Made by a program: the position numbers and the translations under genes. This document shows positions 16,094 through 28,567 of a DNA stretch of 64,000 bases, piece by piece. The stretch comes from Massilia sp. H6 (GTDB taxonomy: Bacteria; Pseudomonadota; Gammaproteobacteria; Burkholderiales; Burkholderiaceae_D): assembly GCF_024802625.1 (NCBI RefSeq), contig NZ_CP103371.1, positions 868,001 through 932,000 on the forward strand, given 5' to 3'. The notes beneath the pieces are model-generated. The model made no database searches, had not been told where the DNA came from, and saw nothing but the letters and a program-made list of their open reading frames with translations. Every line of letters starts with the position of its first letter. The stretch's first letter is position 1.

Positions 16094-18487
16094 ATGTCCA
16101 AATTACTTCCGCATTCGCTCTCTGCGTCGCCGCCCGATCCGGTCCGAATGATGTTGCTGACCATAGGTACGATCACGATCCTGTATTTCGGGCGAGACGT
16201 CCTGCAGCCCGTGGCGCTGGCGATTTTGCTGTCGCTGATCCTGTCGCCGCTGTCCCGTGCGCTTGAGGCACGCGGCATGCCGCGTGTCGTCGCCTGCATA
16301 TTGACGGTAAGCGCGACGCTTGCATTGTTTGGTGTAGCGATCACCGTGGTGCTAGGTCAACTGGGCAAGCTCGCCGCCGAATTCGGCACTTACAAATTGG
16401 CGCTGGTGCAAAAGCTTGGTGCTGATGGGGGCGAGGATGGTGTGTTGACACGCCTGATGTTGCTGCTGCAGCAAGCCGCCGACACCCTGGCCGCATTGCT
16501 GAGCAACTCGCAGCCGATGGACGTGCGCATCGTTCCCGACCCGATCGCCCGCCTGACTGACACGATTGCGCCGTATCTCGCCTTCTTTGGCATTGCCCTG
16601 ATCGTTCTGATCTTGTTGACTTTCCTGATGATCCGCCGCGAGGACATGAGCGACCGGATCGTTGGCCTGTTCGGGGATACCCGCATCGGCGTGACCACGC
16701 GCGCGCTCGATGAGGCGGGCGGTCGTATCAGCCGCTATCTGAGCGCGTTCACTGCCGTCAACGTGTTCTACGGCGTGGTGATCGGCAGCGGTTTATGGGC
16801 CATCGGGGTCCCCCTTGCCGTGCTGTGGGGTGCCCTGGCTGGCGTCCTGCGTTTTATTCCCTATGTTGGGGCGGCCGCCGGCATGGTCGGCCCGGTACTG
16901 CTGTCTACCGTGCTCGCGCCCGGGTGGCTCGATCCGATACTGGTGCTGGCCCTGTTCTTCAGCGTCGAGCTGCTATTGATTGCCGTCGTCGAGCCACTGC
17001 TATACGGTAAGTCGACCGGCGTGTCTCCGATCGGCTTGCTGGTTGCGGCCAGCTTCTGGACCTGGCTGTGGGGGCCGGTCGGCCTGTTGCTGTCGACGCC
17101 CTTGACCGTGTCGCTGGCCGTCGCCGGCAAATACATGCCGGGTTTGGGCGCGCTGGCGCTCTTGCTCGACGAAAAATCGAGCATGGCTCCTCACTTGCAG
17201 TTCTATCACCGCTTGCTGGCCCAGGACACTGCCGAAGCGCGGCAGATGCTGGCCAGTGCCCTTGAACACACGCCCATGACGGCGGTGTTCGATGCCTTGC
17301 TCTTGCCTTTGCTGGCAAAGTGTCGCAGCGATGCCGATAAGGGCGCGATCTCGCCGGCCGAGTGCAGCGCCATTCGGCGCCAGATCGACGACTTCCTGGA
17401 CGAACTGGAATGGAAGGCCGAGGTATCGATGGCCGAGTATGTCCCGGGACGCGCATCGACTCCAGCGCAACAGCGCTTGATCGGCATTGCGTGGGAAGAT
17501 GACGGCGATTTGCTGGCCCTGCGCATGGTCAATCTGCTGCTCGCGCCGTGGGACCAGGGGTTGATTGCTATTGGCCCGATGTTCCGCGGTAAGCAAGCCT
17601 TGAGCGTGACGGCCTTCTTCGCGCCGGCAGTGGTGCTGGTGACCCGTTCCGGTAGTAGCGAGGGCGAACAGTTCGGTCGCGTTGCCGCGGCGCTCCCGAA
17701 CTGTACTATCGTGCTGCTCGACAGCGCCAGCAATCCGGGCACATATCCGGGCACTTCCGGCGGCGGCACGGGCTCTGGCCGCGAGCTAGTGCGGGTGCAA
17801 ACGCTAGCCAAGGCACGCGACGCCATCCTGGGCGTGCTGCAATCGCATGCCGAGGTAGGCAAGCGGCTGCAACAGGCGATCGTAGCGGGCGCGCACGAAC
17901 AGGCGCAATACTTATACGAACGCGCCGATGCCAAGCTGTCGATGGACCGGTTGGTGACAGAAGTGCTCGAACCCATGCTGCGCGCGCAATTGCAAGCGGC
18001 GGGCGGGGCGGGAGCCGCGCCAGGTAGTCCGGTGGTCGATTTCTTGTTAAACAAGCTCAGGCCTGTAGCAAACGCGGTTCGCACTTTCGACGCTGATGCC
18101 AAAAGAGCCATTATCGCCAGTCCGGACGGCGCCAGCGAAGACCTGTGGATGATGATGCTGGCCGTGTCGTTGCGCGCACGCGATTGGGATGTGCTTTATC
18201 TTGGCAATACCATCGCCCTGCCAGACCTCGCCGACGTGGTCGACAGTGCCAGCCCGGATGTCGTCATCCTCGACATCGATCACATGCAGCTGGCCCGGCG
18301 CGGCGAACTCGGCGAAATCTCGATGCCCGGTATCAGCCGATATATCAAAGCACGGATTGGCTTCGGCTCCGGTTCTATAGACGAGCCTGCCATGTCTGCC
18401 GCTTCAGCCCAGTTTTCGGTACTTCCTCCATCGGTGGCGGAATCGGTCGCCGTGCTGGAACAGGCGAACTGCGCCTCGACCCGATAA
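16094..18487 (+). CDS. AI-2E/PerM-family membrane protein with long cobalamin-domain-like cytosolic tail
   Basis: 797 residues. Residues 1-355 are an AI-2E/PerM-type membrane domain: about eight helices and the conserved blocks VLWGALAGVLRFIPYVGA and VEPLLYG. Residues 360-450 are the soluble linker found in long family members. Residues about 460-550 look like a Rossmann-type fold; 590-650 like a four-helix cap; 665-740 like a second Rossmann fold of the B12-binding type (WDVLYLGN, PDVVILDI). The axial histidine of DxHxxG or ExH is missing: the loop reads PDGASEDLW (677-685). Classical members are ~350-650 residues, so this is unusually long. 26 bp precede the LOV kinase, implying joint function. 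Transport is family inference; the tail assignment is by pattern only. Confidence 0.75.
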   Translation: MSKLLPHSLSASPPDPVRMMLLTIGTITILYFGRDVLQPVALAILLSLILSPLSRALEARGMPRVVACILTVSATLALFGVAITVVLGQLGKLAAEFGTYKLALVQKLGADGGEDGVLTRLMLLLQQAADTLAALLSNSQPMDVRIVPDPIARLTDTIAPYLAFFGIALIVLILLTFLMIRREDMSDRIVGLFGDTRIGVTTRALDEAGGRISRYLSAFTAVNVFYGVVIGSGLWAIGVPLAVLWGALAGVLRFIPYVGAAAGMVGPVLLSTVLAPGWLDPILVLALFFSVELLLIAVVEPLLYGKSTGVSPIGLLVAASFWTWLWGPVGLLLSTPLTVSLAVAGKYMPGLGALALLLDEKSSMAPHLQFYHRLLAQDTAEARQMLASALEHTPMTAVFDALLLPLLAKCRSDADKGAISPAECSAIRRQIDDFLDELEWKAEVSMAEYVPGRASTPAQQRLIGIAWEDDGDLLALRMVNLLLAPWDQGLIAIGPMFRGKQALSVTAFFAPAVVLVTRSGSSEGEQFGRVAAALPNCTIVLLDSASNPGTYPGTSGGGTGSGRELVRVQTLAKARDAILGVLQSHAEVGKRLQQAIVAGAHEQAQYLYERADAKLSMDRLVTEVLEPMLRAQLQAAGGAGAAPGSPVVDFLLNKLRPVANAVRTFDADAKRAIIASPDGASEDLWMMMLAVSLRARDWDVLYLGNTIALPDLADVVDSASPDVVILDIDHMQLARRGELGEISMPGISRYIKARIGFGSGSIDEPAMSAASAQFSVLPPSVAESVAVLEQANCASTR

Positions 18488-18513
18488 ACCCCAACCAGGT
18501 AGACGCGCATCCC

Positions 18514-22263
<3,750 letters not shown>

Positions 22264-22310
22264 GGTGCGGGCACTGTGCAATCGACGGATCAGTACTGGA
22301 GAAATACGTG

Positions 22311-22688
22311 ATGGTCAAACTATTGCTGGTTGAAGACAATGAAGACAACCGTGACGCGATTTCGCGTCGCCTTATTCGCCGCGGCTATGGGGTGGCGCTC
22401 GCTTGCGACGGCGCCGAAGGCCTGCAAGCCGCGCAAAACAGCTTGCCAGACCTGATACTGCTCGATATGAACCTGCCTGAAATCGACGGCTGGGAAGTGG
22501 CCCGTCGACTCAAGGCGAGCGTTAAAACGCAGGGTATTCCCATCATTGCATTGACGGCCCATGCAATGCTGGGAGACCGCGAGAAAGCCTTGGGCGCCGG
22601 CTGCGACGACTACCATACCAAACCGATCGAACTGGCGGCCTTGATCGTCCAGATTGAAGCCTTGCTGCAAAAAGCTGGCGCAAGGTGA
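22311..22688 (+). CDS. Single-domain response regulator (CheY/DivK-like)
   Basis: 125 residues, one receiver domain and nothing else. Acid pocket EDNEDN near the N-terminus, phospho-acceptor Asp52 in LLDMNLPEIDG, switch Thr in ALTAHAM, and Lys in HTKP. With no output domain it must act by protein contact or in a phosphorelay, most simply taking phosphate from the LOV hybrid kinase 47 bp upstream. Start ATG 22311 follows TGGAGA; a GTG directly before it is an alternative. Confidence 0.93.
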   Translation: MVKLLLVEDNEDNRDAISRRLIRRGYGVALACDGAEGLQAAQNSLPDLILLDMNLPEIDGWEVARRLKASVKTQGIPIIALTAHAMLGDREKALGAGCDDYHTKPIELAALIVQIEALLQKAGAR

Positions 22689-22813
22689 AAGCCCCGGCCC
22701 TTGTGCCTTGCATGAATGCTTTGCGCCAGCACAACTTATGCGTAACATATGTTGACTGTGATTAAGGGCCGGTCCTGCTCCGGCGGAGCGTGGCTGCTGC
22801 GATTGAAAACTAT

Positions 22814-22832
22814 TGACAGGTTCAGCCTGTCA
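22814..22832 (+). promoter_or_regulatory. Hairpin in the 5' leader of abgT
   Basis: Perfect 7-bp stem TGACAGG/CCTGTCA with a 5-base loop, ending just before the AAAGGA ribosome binding site of the transporter gene. Not followed by a T-run, so not a terminator; it may influence translation initiation. Confidence 0.35.
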
Positions 22833-22845
22833 CGCAAAGGACGTA

Positions 22846-24417
22846 ATGACGACACAAGTGACTGCACAAAAGCAAGGCGTATTGAACCGCGCCCTGAACT
22901 TCATCGAGGTGGCCGGCAACAAGCTGCCTGATCCGGCGATCCTGTTTGCCTTGCTGCTGGCCCTGGTCTGGGCCTTGTCCTGGGCCATGTCTGGCCTGGT
23001 CTTTGCCGAGCTCGACCCGCGTACGGGCCAGGCGATCCAGATCAAGAACCTGCTGGCGCCTGCTGCGTTGACGGAATTCACGGCAAAGATGGTCACGATC
23101 TTCGTGACCTTCCCGCCGCTGGGCGTGGTGCTGGTGGCGATGCTGGGACTGGGCGTGGCGGAATATACCGGCTTCATTAATGCAGGCTTGCGCAAGATTC
23201 TCGCGATTACCCCCAAGTTCTTGCTCACCCCGGTCCTGATCGCAGTGGGCGTGCTCAGCCATGTCGCCGTCGATGCCGGCTATGTGCTCGTCATTCCGCT
23301 GGGCGCTGTCATTTTCTATGCCGCAGGACGCCATCCGCTGGCGGGTATCGCGGCCGCCTTCGCCGGCGTGTCGGGCGGCTTTTCCGCGACCTTCTTCGTG
23401 CCGTCGAGCCTGGATCCGCTGCTCGCGGGCCTGACCCAGGTTGCCGCGCGGCTCTCGTCCGACCCGAGCGCGGTATCGATCGTCATCAACCCGCTGAACA
23501 ATTACTATTTCACTAGCGCGTCGACCTTGCTGGTGGTCCTGGTCGGCTGGTTCCTGACCGATAAAGTCATCGAGCCGAGGCTGAAGAAAACGCCGATCGA
23601 CGGCGACCCTGCCGGCCTGCCCAAGATGGATCCCTTGCAGCCCAAGGAAATCAAGGGCTTGCGCTGGGCTGGAGTGGCCATGCTGGTGAGCCTGGCGCTG
23701 CTGGCGTGGTCGACCATGCCGGATGGCTCGGCCTGGCGCTCGCCGGACACGCGCGAACTGACGCACTCATCGGCGCCATTGATGCAGTCGATCGTTGCGC
23801 TCATTTTCCTGTTCTTCCTGATTCCCGGTATCGTCTACGGCTACGTCGCCGGCACCGTCAATAACCACCGCGATATCGTCAAGGGCATGAGCACGGCCAT
23901 GAGCGGCATGGGCTATTACATCGTCATGGCCTTCTTCTGCGCGCTGTTCATCTATGCTTTCGGACAGTCGAACCTGGGGGCGCTGGTGGCGCTCAAGGGG
24001 GCGTTGTGGCTTCGCGAGATGGCCTTCCCGATGGGCGTGACGCTGACGGGCATCGTGCTGCTCTCGGGCGTGGTCAACCTGTTCATCGGTTCGGCTTCGG
24101 CCAAGTGGGCGCTGATCGGTGCAGTCATGGTGCCGATGCTCATGGAACTGGGCGTGTCGCCCGACCTGACCCAGGCGGCTTACCGGGTCGGCGATTCGTC
24201 GACCAATATCATCACGCCGCTGCTGCCTTATTTCCCGCTGATCATCGTTTTCTGCCGCAAATATGTGCAGTCGACCGGCATCGGTACCCTGATTGCCCTG
24301 ATGCTTCCCTATGCGCTGACCTTGCTGGTGGTCTGGACCTCGTTCCTGCTCGGCTTCTGGGCGCTCGACATCCCGCTCGGTGTCGGCTCGACCTACACCT
24401 ATCCTGCGGCAGGCTGA
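22846..24417 (+). CDS. abgT: AbgT-family transporter
   Basis: 523-residue inner-membrane transporter of the AbgT family, which moves p-aminobenzoyl-glutamate or exports sulfonamide-like antimetabolites. About eleven hydrophobic helices. Family blocks visible: SHVAVDAGYVLVIPLGA, GVSGGFSATFFVPSSLDPLLAG and the hairpin region SSTNIITPLLPYFPLI. Start ATG 22846 follows AAAGGA; an upstream ATG at 22813 would add 11 residues. Followed by a strong terminator at 24441, so the transcript ends here. No abgA/abgB hydrolase genes are adjacent, which leans toward an export or generic role. Confidence 0.88.
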   Translation: MTTQVTAQKQGVLNRALNFIEVAGNKLPDPAILFALLLALVWALSWAMSGLVFAELDPRTGQAIQIKNLLAPAALTEFTAKMVTIFVTFPPLGVVLVAMLGLGVAEYTGFINAGLRKILAITPKFLLTPVLIAVGVLSHVAVDAGYVLVIPLGAVIFYAAGRHPLAGIAAAFAGVSGGFSATFFVPSSLDPLLAGLTQVAARLSSDPSAVSIVINPLNNYYFTSASTLLVVLVGWFLTDKVIEPRLKKTPIDGDPAGLPKMDPLQPKEIKGLRWAGVAMLVSLALLAWSTMPDGSAWRSPDTRELTHSSAPLMQSIVALIFLFFLIPGIVYGYVAGTVNNHRDIVKGMSTAMSGMGYYIVMAFFCALFIYAFGQSNLGALVALKGALWLREMAFPMGVTLTGIVLLSGVVNLFIGSASAKWALIGAVMVPMLMELGVSPDLTQAAYRVGDSSTNIITPLLPYFPLIIVFCRKYVQSTGIGTLIALMLPYALTLLVVWTSFLLGFWALDIPLGVGSTYTYPAAG

Positions 24418-24440
24418 GCGCAGCCAGGGTGAAAACAAAA

Positions 24441-24467
24441 CGCCAGGCTGTCAGCCTGGCGTTTTTT
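24441..24467 (+). terminator. Rho-independent terminator after abgT
   Basis: Stem CGCCAGGCT / AGCCTGGCG with a 3-base loop, followed by six T. Confidence 0.9.
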
Positions 24468-24503
24468 ATCCTTCGTCACGACGTGACGAACCGATGCCCC
24501 CCA

Positions 24504-25106
24504 CTAACCCCAAAGCTGCTTCAGGGTTGCATCACGACCGCAACTATTTCGGTAATACCTATAACGGATCGGGTTTTTCTTCGCGTAATCCTGGTGGTAG
24601 GTTTCGGCCAGGTAGAACGTGCTGGCAGGAGCAATTTCCGTATAAATGCGCTTGAATTTTCCTGATTTTTGCAGAGCATCCCGACTCGATTGCGCGGCCT
24701 GCCGCTGATCGTCAGTCAAATAATAAATGCCGCTGCGGTACTGGTCGCCGACATCACAAAACTGGCGGTCCTTGACGGTCGGATCGACATTGCGCCAAAA
24801 ATAGGCCAGCAGTTGCGAATAGCTGATCTTGGACGGATCGTACACAATCCGCACTGCCTCGGTGTGCCCGGTTCCGCCAGCACTGACCTGCTCATAGGTA
24901 GGGTTTGGTACTCGCCCGGCAGTGTAGCCAGATTCTGCCTTGACAACCCCTTGCAGTTTTTCGAAATCGCTTTCCGTGCACCAGAAGCAACCGCTGGCGA
25001 AAATAGCCGTTTCCAGACCGGCGCCTGACTGCGCATGTGCCGGAGTGCCCATCGCTAACAGTGCAAGTGCGGTTAGCCCGGCCCATCGTGTGCTGGCGGT
25101 CATCAT
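24504..25106 (-). CDS. msrA: Exported peptide-methionine (S)-S-oxide reductase
   Basis: 200-residue MsrA with a signal peptide (1-25, ending PAHA), so periplasmic. Catalytic motif FASGCFWCTESDF: the nucleophile Cys is followed by a second Cys, as in GCFWC-type MsrA. Other blocks: ESGYTAGRV, HTEAVRIVYDPSKISY, YRSGIYYL. Overlaps the end of msrB by 4 bp (ATGA), so translation is coupled. With the cytosolic MsrA at 3855, the window encodes separate repair in two compartments. A start one codon later (second Met) is equally possible. Confidence 0.92.
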   Translation of the reverse strand: MMTASTRWAGLTALALLAMGTPAHAQSGAGLETAIFASGCFWCTESDFEKLQGVVKAESGYTAGRVPNPTYEQVSAGGTGHTEAVRIVYDPSKISYSQLLAYFWRNVDPTVKDRQFCDVGDQYRSGIYYLTDDQRQAAQSSRDALQKSGKFKRIYTEIAPASTFYLAETYHQDYAKKNPIRYRYYRNSCGRDATLKQLWG

Positions 25107-25585
25107 GCTCGCAACTCCGGAAATTTTTCACCCTTTGCCACGAATCTCAAGGCCACTCCATTGTTACAGTAACGCAGCCCTGTAGGCTTCGGACCATCGT
25201 CGAACACATGCCCCTGGTGCCCGCGACAACGGCTACAGTGGTATTCCTTGCGCGGCCAGATCAACTTGAAATCTGTCTTGGTGGCAATTGCGCCAGGACG
25301 ATGATCGTAAAAACTAGGCCAGCCGGTTCCACTCTCATACTTGGTGTTGCTGTCAAAAAGGGGCTGGTAGCAGGCGGCGCAGATATAGGTGCCCGCGCGC
25401 TTTTCGGCGTTCAGGGGACTGGAGCCGGGCGGCTCGGTGTCTTCCTCGAACAAGACGCGGTACTCGGCAGGGGGCAGGATCGCCTTCCATTGCGCTTTCG
25501 TGTTCGCGCCGACAGCAGAAACGACCGGCAGCAGGGAGCCGGCGAGCAAACCAGAACCAATGAAGAGAAAATTACGACGCTGCAT
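25103..25585 (-). CDS. msrB: Exported peptide-methionine (R)-S-oxide reductase
   Basis: 160-residue MsrB, reducing the R-epimer of methionine sulfoxide. The N-terminus MQRRNFLFIGSGLLAG resembles a Tat or Sec signal (RR then hydrophobic). Zinc cysteines lie in CAACYQPLFDS and CSRCRGHQGHVFDDG; the catalytic Cys is in GLRYCNNGVALRF. Start 25585 is chosen because the signal begins there. First gene of a two-gene operon; its stop overlaps the start of exported msrA, a pairing that repairs both epimers in the periplasm. Confidence 0.92.
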   Translation of the reverse strand: MQRRNFLFIGSGLLAGSLLPVVSAVGANTKAQWKAILPPAEYRVLFEEDTEPPGSSPLNAEKRAGTYICAACYQPLFDSNTKYESGTGWPSFYDHRPGAIATKTDFKLIWPRKEYHCSRCRGHQGHVFDDGPKPTGLRYCNNGVALRFVAKGEKFPELRA

Positions 25586-25899
25586 ATCAGGGGCCTTCCG
25601 ATTCAAAAAAATGTGCATTCACAAGCTCTTGGTCGCTGCGCAAAGCTCGGCTTTATTTTCAGGTCAGGTACAAGATTACTACGCATGGAGATATGGTGTC
25701 GCCGCGGCCTCGGAATCGGCGGGGGTGCACGAGAAAACAGCGCCAACCTGATGGCAGGGCGTTACGGAGTGACGCCGCGTACTGTATTGCAAGTGAGGAG
25801 AGGCATCGGCGATCACGAATGATGCACCACGGGGGGCGAGGTTTGCGTCGGCGAACCGGGAATGACATGGGCAAGAAGGCTGTGAGAGCCACAAACAAA

Positions 25900-25925
25900 A
25901 ACGCCAACCGGTGATGGTTGGCGTT
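25900..25925 (-). terminator. Terminator beyond the displaced tRNA-Phe fragment
   Basis: Stem AACGCCAACC / GGTTGGCGTT with a 6-base loop, followed on the minus strand by T5GT3. It lies just beyond the tRNA-Phe 3' fragment, where the terminator of an intact gene would be. The remaining 25586-25899 shows no gene. Confidence 0.7.
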
Positions 25926-25940
25926 TCGTCAGCATATTCT

Positions 25941-25992
25941 TGGTGGCCCGGGGCGGAATCGAACCACCGACACAAGGATTTTCAATCCTTCG
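25941..25992 (-). pseudogene. Truncated tRNA-Phe (3' part only)
   Basis: From the CCA end through the T-arm and anticodon loop (GAA anticodon) this is identical to the intact tRNA-Phe at 29493 over about 49 bp; identity then stops and the D-arm and 5' acceptor are absent. Same orientation as the intact gene, 3552 bp downstream of it. This is the pattern expected of a displaced 3' end after integration into a tRNA gene. Confidence 0.85.
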
Positions 25993-26079
25993 CTCTCCGC
26001 TGCCCGCACGGTGCAGGTTTTCGCTGACTGCCACGACCTCGATCAGCGCCTGGAGCCGCTCTGATTCCGCTCGGTTTGC

Positions 26080-26244
26080 TCATATTTCGCTCGGTTTGAT
26101 ATGGGCCAGCGGCTGCAACAAAGCGTTGTCGAATTGAGTCAGCGGGTCGTTTCGCAGGACCTTTTGCGGCCAATCGCGGTCTGCCAGCGCGCCTTTGCCA
26201 AGCGCAATGAGATCAACGGCGCCAGTGGCCAGCAGCGCGGCGGC
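26080..26244 (-). pseudogene. C-terminal remnant of an NADH:flavin oxidoreductase (Old Yellow Enzyme family)
   Basis: About 54 codons on the minus strand read like the last part of an OYE-family enzyme: VDLIALGKGALADRDWPQKV then a short C-terminal helix LLQPLAHIK. An in-frame TAA immediately precedes it (26247-26245) and no barrel sequence follows upstream, so the gene is broken. Lies inside the stretch bounded by tRNA-Phe repeats. The neighbouring 26245-26404 shows no gene. Confidence 0.65.
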
Positions 26245-26404
26245 TTAATCAATTTCGCATTCTCTTTGAAGCGGCCCCATTCATGACTAAGCGGGCACGA
26301 CAGCTAATCGACGATCTGTTGAGACTTATGTTCAGGAATGATCAACGCAGCAGGATGCCGGTCCTGGCGGCCCCTGCTGGATTGGTGATGAAAATACCGC
26401 CGGC

Positions 26405-27109
26405 TTAAAGTTGATGCAAATGCGCCAGCTCAGCGAGGCCGCTACTTCCGTCCGCGTAAGCGCGTTGAAAGCCGGGACGCGTCTTCCATCGTTGCCATAT
26501 CGCGTCAAGATGTTCGAATCGTTCATCAAGAGGCGTAGCATTCACTGGAAATTTAGAAAAGGCAATCGCTGTACATAGTGTGATATCGGCAAACGTCGGT
26601 TCGTCGCCCCCGAGCATCCATGCACGTCCGTCGGATAAATGGCGATCTACGAGGGTGGCGTGTGCCAACGCCTCTTTGCGACAATGCTCGCCCCACTGGC
26701 GGTTATGGGTCAGCTCGAGTTTCGAGCCCAGGCCTTCGTGCATCACGTGGAACATGGTCACGATACGGTACAGAATGTGAGTGAAGATCCTGTTTTCCCA
26801 CATTGTGTCCGTCGCCTGCTCGAGAGGCGACTGACCCATGATTTTTCTACCGTCGTGCAGCTGGTCGAGGTAACGTGCGATCGCTGCCGCTTCGGACAGA
26901 TAGTGCCCGTCGGATAACACCAAAGTAGGTGTTTCACCCCACGGGTTCATCTTCAAATGCGGCCACTTGCGTTGATCTCCGCCAGGCGACATATCGTAAA
27001 TTGTTTCCTCAAAATGCTCCGCGATCCCTTTCTCATGCAGGAACAAGCGCAGGCGCTGGGGATTGGGAAACGCTGAGGGGGATGTATACAGTTTAAGCCG
27101 TTCAGTCAT
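26405..27109 (-). CDS. Glutathione S-transferase family protein
   Basis: 234 residues: thioredoxin-fold N-domain (about 1-85) with LKLYTSPSAFPNPQRLRLFLHEKG, the cis-Pro block NPWGETPTLVL and the glutathione-contacting LSEAAAIARYL, then an all-helical C-domain with the N-capping box GDEPTFADITL. Cytosolic conjugation or detoxification enzyme; substrate unknown. Shares orientation with the second GST 96 bp away, suggesting an operon within the putative island. Confidence 0.88.
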   Translation of the reverse strand: MTERLKLYTSPSAFPNPQRLRLFLHEKGIAEHFEETIYDMSPGGDQRKWPHLKMNPWGETPTLVLSDGHYLSEAAAIARYLDQLHDGRKIMGQSPLEQATDTMWENRIFTHILYRIVTMFHVMHEGLGSKLELTHNRQWGEHCRKEALAHATLVDRHLSDGRAWMLGGDEPTFADITLCTAIAFSKFPVNATPLDERFEHLDAIWQRWKTRPGFQRAYADGSSGLAELAHLHQL

Positions 27110-27204
27110 GGAAATCTTTCATGTATAAAGAAATTGAATGAGTCAGCCCGTCATCCTGTATGCCGGGGCTTTGGAGGTCATCGCCACCTTTTTGGCGCGG
27201 CTGT

Positions 27205-27867
27205 TCAGGCTGGAGCACCTGTCTGACGACTCGGCTTGGCTTCGATGAATGCCGAATGGGTATCGCAAGCTTCCATGATCCGATCGATCGTCGGTATATC
27301 AGGGATCGTAATCTTAAAAATCCTCACCATTTCCACAATGCTGGCCAGACAAATGTCGGCCATCGTCGGCGTGTCGCCATGACAAAAAACGCCTGTCTGG
27401 GGCTCGGCGGCAAGGCGTTGCTCGAGCGCGGCCAAGCCGGTCCCAAACCACTGGATCTGCCATGCACGCCAAGCCGTGTCGTCCATTCCAACAGCGGCAG
27501 TCAGGTATTTTTTGACGCGCCCCGTGATCAGCGGATGCGTATCGGCAGCGAGCATTGCAGCGATCGAGCGGACTCGGGCGCGCCCATGCAGGTCCTGCGG
27601 CAGCAGTGGGGGCGCTGGCTGGAATTCGTCCAGAAATTCCAGGATCGCCAGCGACTGTGTCAGCGGCGCATGGCCGATCTCAATCAAGGCTGGGATCGCG
27701 CCAAGTGGATTGATCTTTAAAAATTGCTCGTCGTGTTGCTCGCCAGCATCGATATTAACAATCCGTTCGTTCGCCGTCAGCCCCTTCAGATTGAGGGCGA
27801 CGCGCACCCGGTAGGTGGCCGACGTGCGCCAGTAAGCATACAGCTCGAAAGTGGATGGAATAGTCAT
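27205..27867 (-). CDS. Zeta-class glutathione S-transferase / maleylacetoacetate isomerase-like
   Basis: 220 residues. The active-site segment YAYWRTSATYRVRVALNLKG matches zeta-class enzymes, in which the S-S-C/S-A pattern binds glutathione; next come NPLGAIPALIE and LTQSLAILEFLDE. The C-domain has GDTPTMADICL. No homogentisate-pathway gene is nearby, so the physiological role is open, and it may act as a dehalogenating or general GST. Divergent from the TetR gene with only about 60 bp to the nearest TetR start, so likely its regulated target. Confidence 0.85.
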   Translation of the reverse strand: MTIPSTFELYAYWRTSATYRVRVALNLKGLTANERIVNIDAGEQHDEQFLKINPLGAIPALIEIGHAPLTQSLAILEFLDEFQPAPPLLPQDLHGRARVRSIAAMLAADTHPLITGRVKKYLTAAVGMDDTAWRAWQIQWFGTGLAALEQRLAAEPQTGVFCHGDTPTMADICLASIVEMVRIFKITIPDIPTIDRIMEACDTHSAFIEAKPSRQTGAPA

Positions 27868-27962
27868 CGCTGATTTCCTTTAAATGCAGACATACATTGT
27901 GGACTGATCGATCTATAATTATAGCCATGTCCAGACTTACACGTTGCTCAACACAAAATCAG

Positions 27963-28556
27963 ATGAAACCGACCTCCCCAATGGTGGGGCGGCCACGCCA
28001 GTTCGTGCCTCGCGAAGCACTTAGGAATGCACTCGAGGTGTTTTGGGGAAAAGGGTATCAGGCAACCTCGCTTGACGATCTCACTGCTGCCATGCACTTG
28101 AGCCGGTCGAGTTTTTATGCTTGCTTCGGTTCCAAGCACGCAGTGATGATGGCCGCTGTTGAACTCTATGCCGATGAGCTGTTTGCCAGGCTCGAGGCCA
28201 TGGCGTCGTCCCTGCCTGCCCTCGAGGCCGTCCATGCCGTCCTGGCCGCAATTGCCGCCGTCGATGCAGGCCACCGTGGCTGTTTTTTTGTCAATTGTGT
28301 GACTGAACTTGCACCGCATGATGCGGCCCTGGCGGCCTTTGGTCAGCGCCACGTGGCCCGCACCGGCAAGCTGGTCGCCGGCCTGCTCGAGCGGGCCGGA
28401 TTGCCCCTGGAGATGGCGCAAACGCGTGCCGCCGCCTTGTTGGCGCTGGTGATCGGCGCCATCACGCTGCGCAAGGCCGGCCTGCCAGCATCGGAGCTAA
28501 TGACAATCCTGAACCAGGCGCAGCTGTTAATCGCCGATACCACTTCTTCTATTTAA
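27963..28556 (+). CDS. TetR-family transcriptional regulator
   Basis: About 197 residues. N-terminal helix-turn-helix: ALEVFWGKGYQATSLDDLTAAMHLSRSSFYACFGSK is the TetR DNA-binding pattern; the rest is an alpha-helical ligand domain with AIAAVDAGHRGCFFVNC. A TATAAT at 27914-27919 makes the ATG at 27963 (36-nt leader) preferable to the one at 27927, which would be leaderless; neither has a strong ribosome binding site. Divergent from the GSTs and 11 bp upstream of an alpha/beta hydrolase: probably a repressor of both sides. Confidence 0.87.
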   Translation: MKPTSPMVGRPRQFVPREALRNALEVFWGKGYQATSLDDLTAAMHLSRSSFYACFGSKHAVMMAAVELYADELFARLEAMASSLPALEAVHAVLAAIAAVDAGHRGCFFVNCVTELAPHDAALAAFGQRHVARTGKLVAGLLERAGLPLEMAQTRAAALLALVIGAITLRKAGLPASELMTILNQAQLLIADTTSSI

Positions 28557-28567
28557 CGGAGTTACCC

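Noticed and set aside
15841..16344. 167-codon minus-strand frame between the DJ-1-like gene and the AI-2E-type gene
   Set aside because: Ser/Arg/Thr-rich shadow overlapping the AI-2E gene start; no family features.
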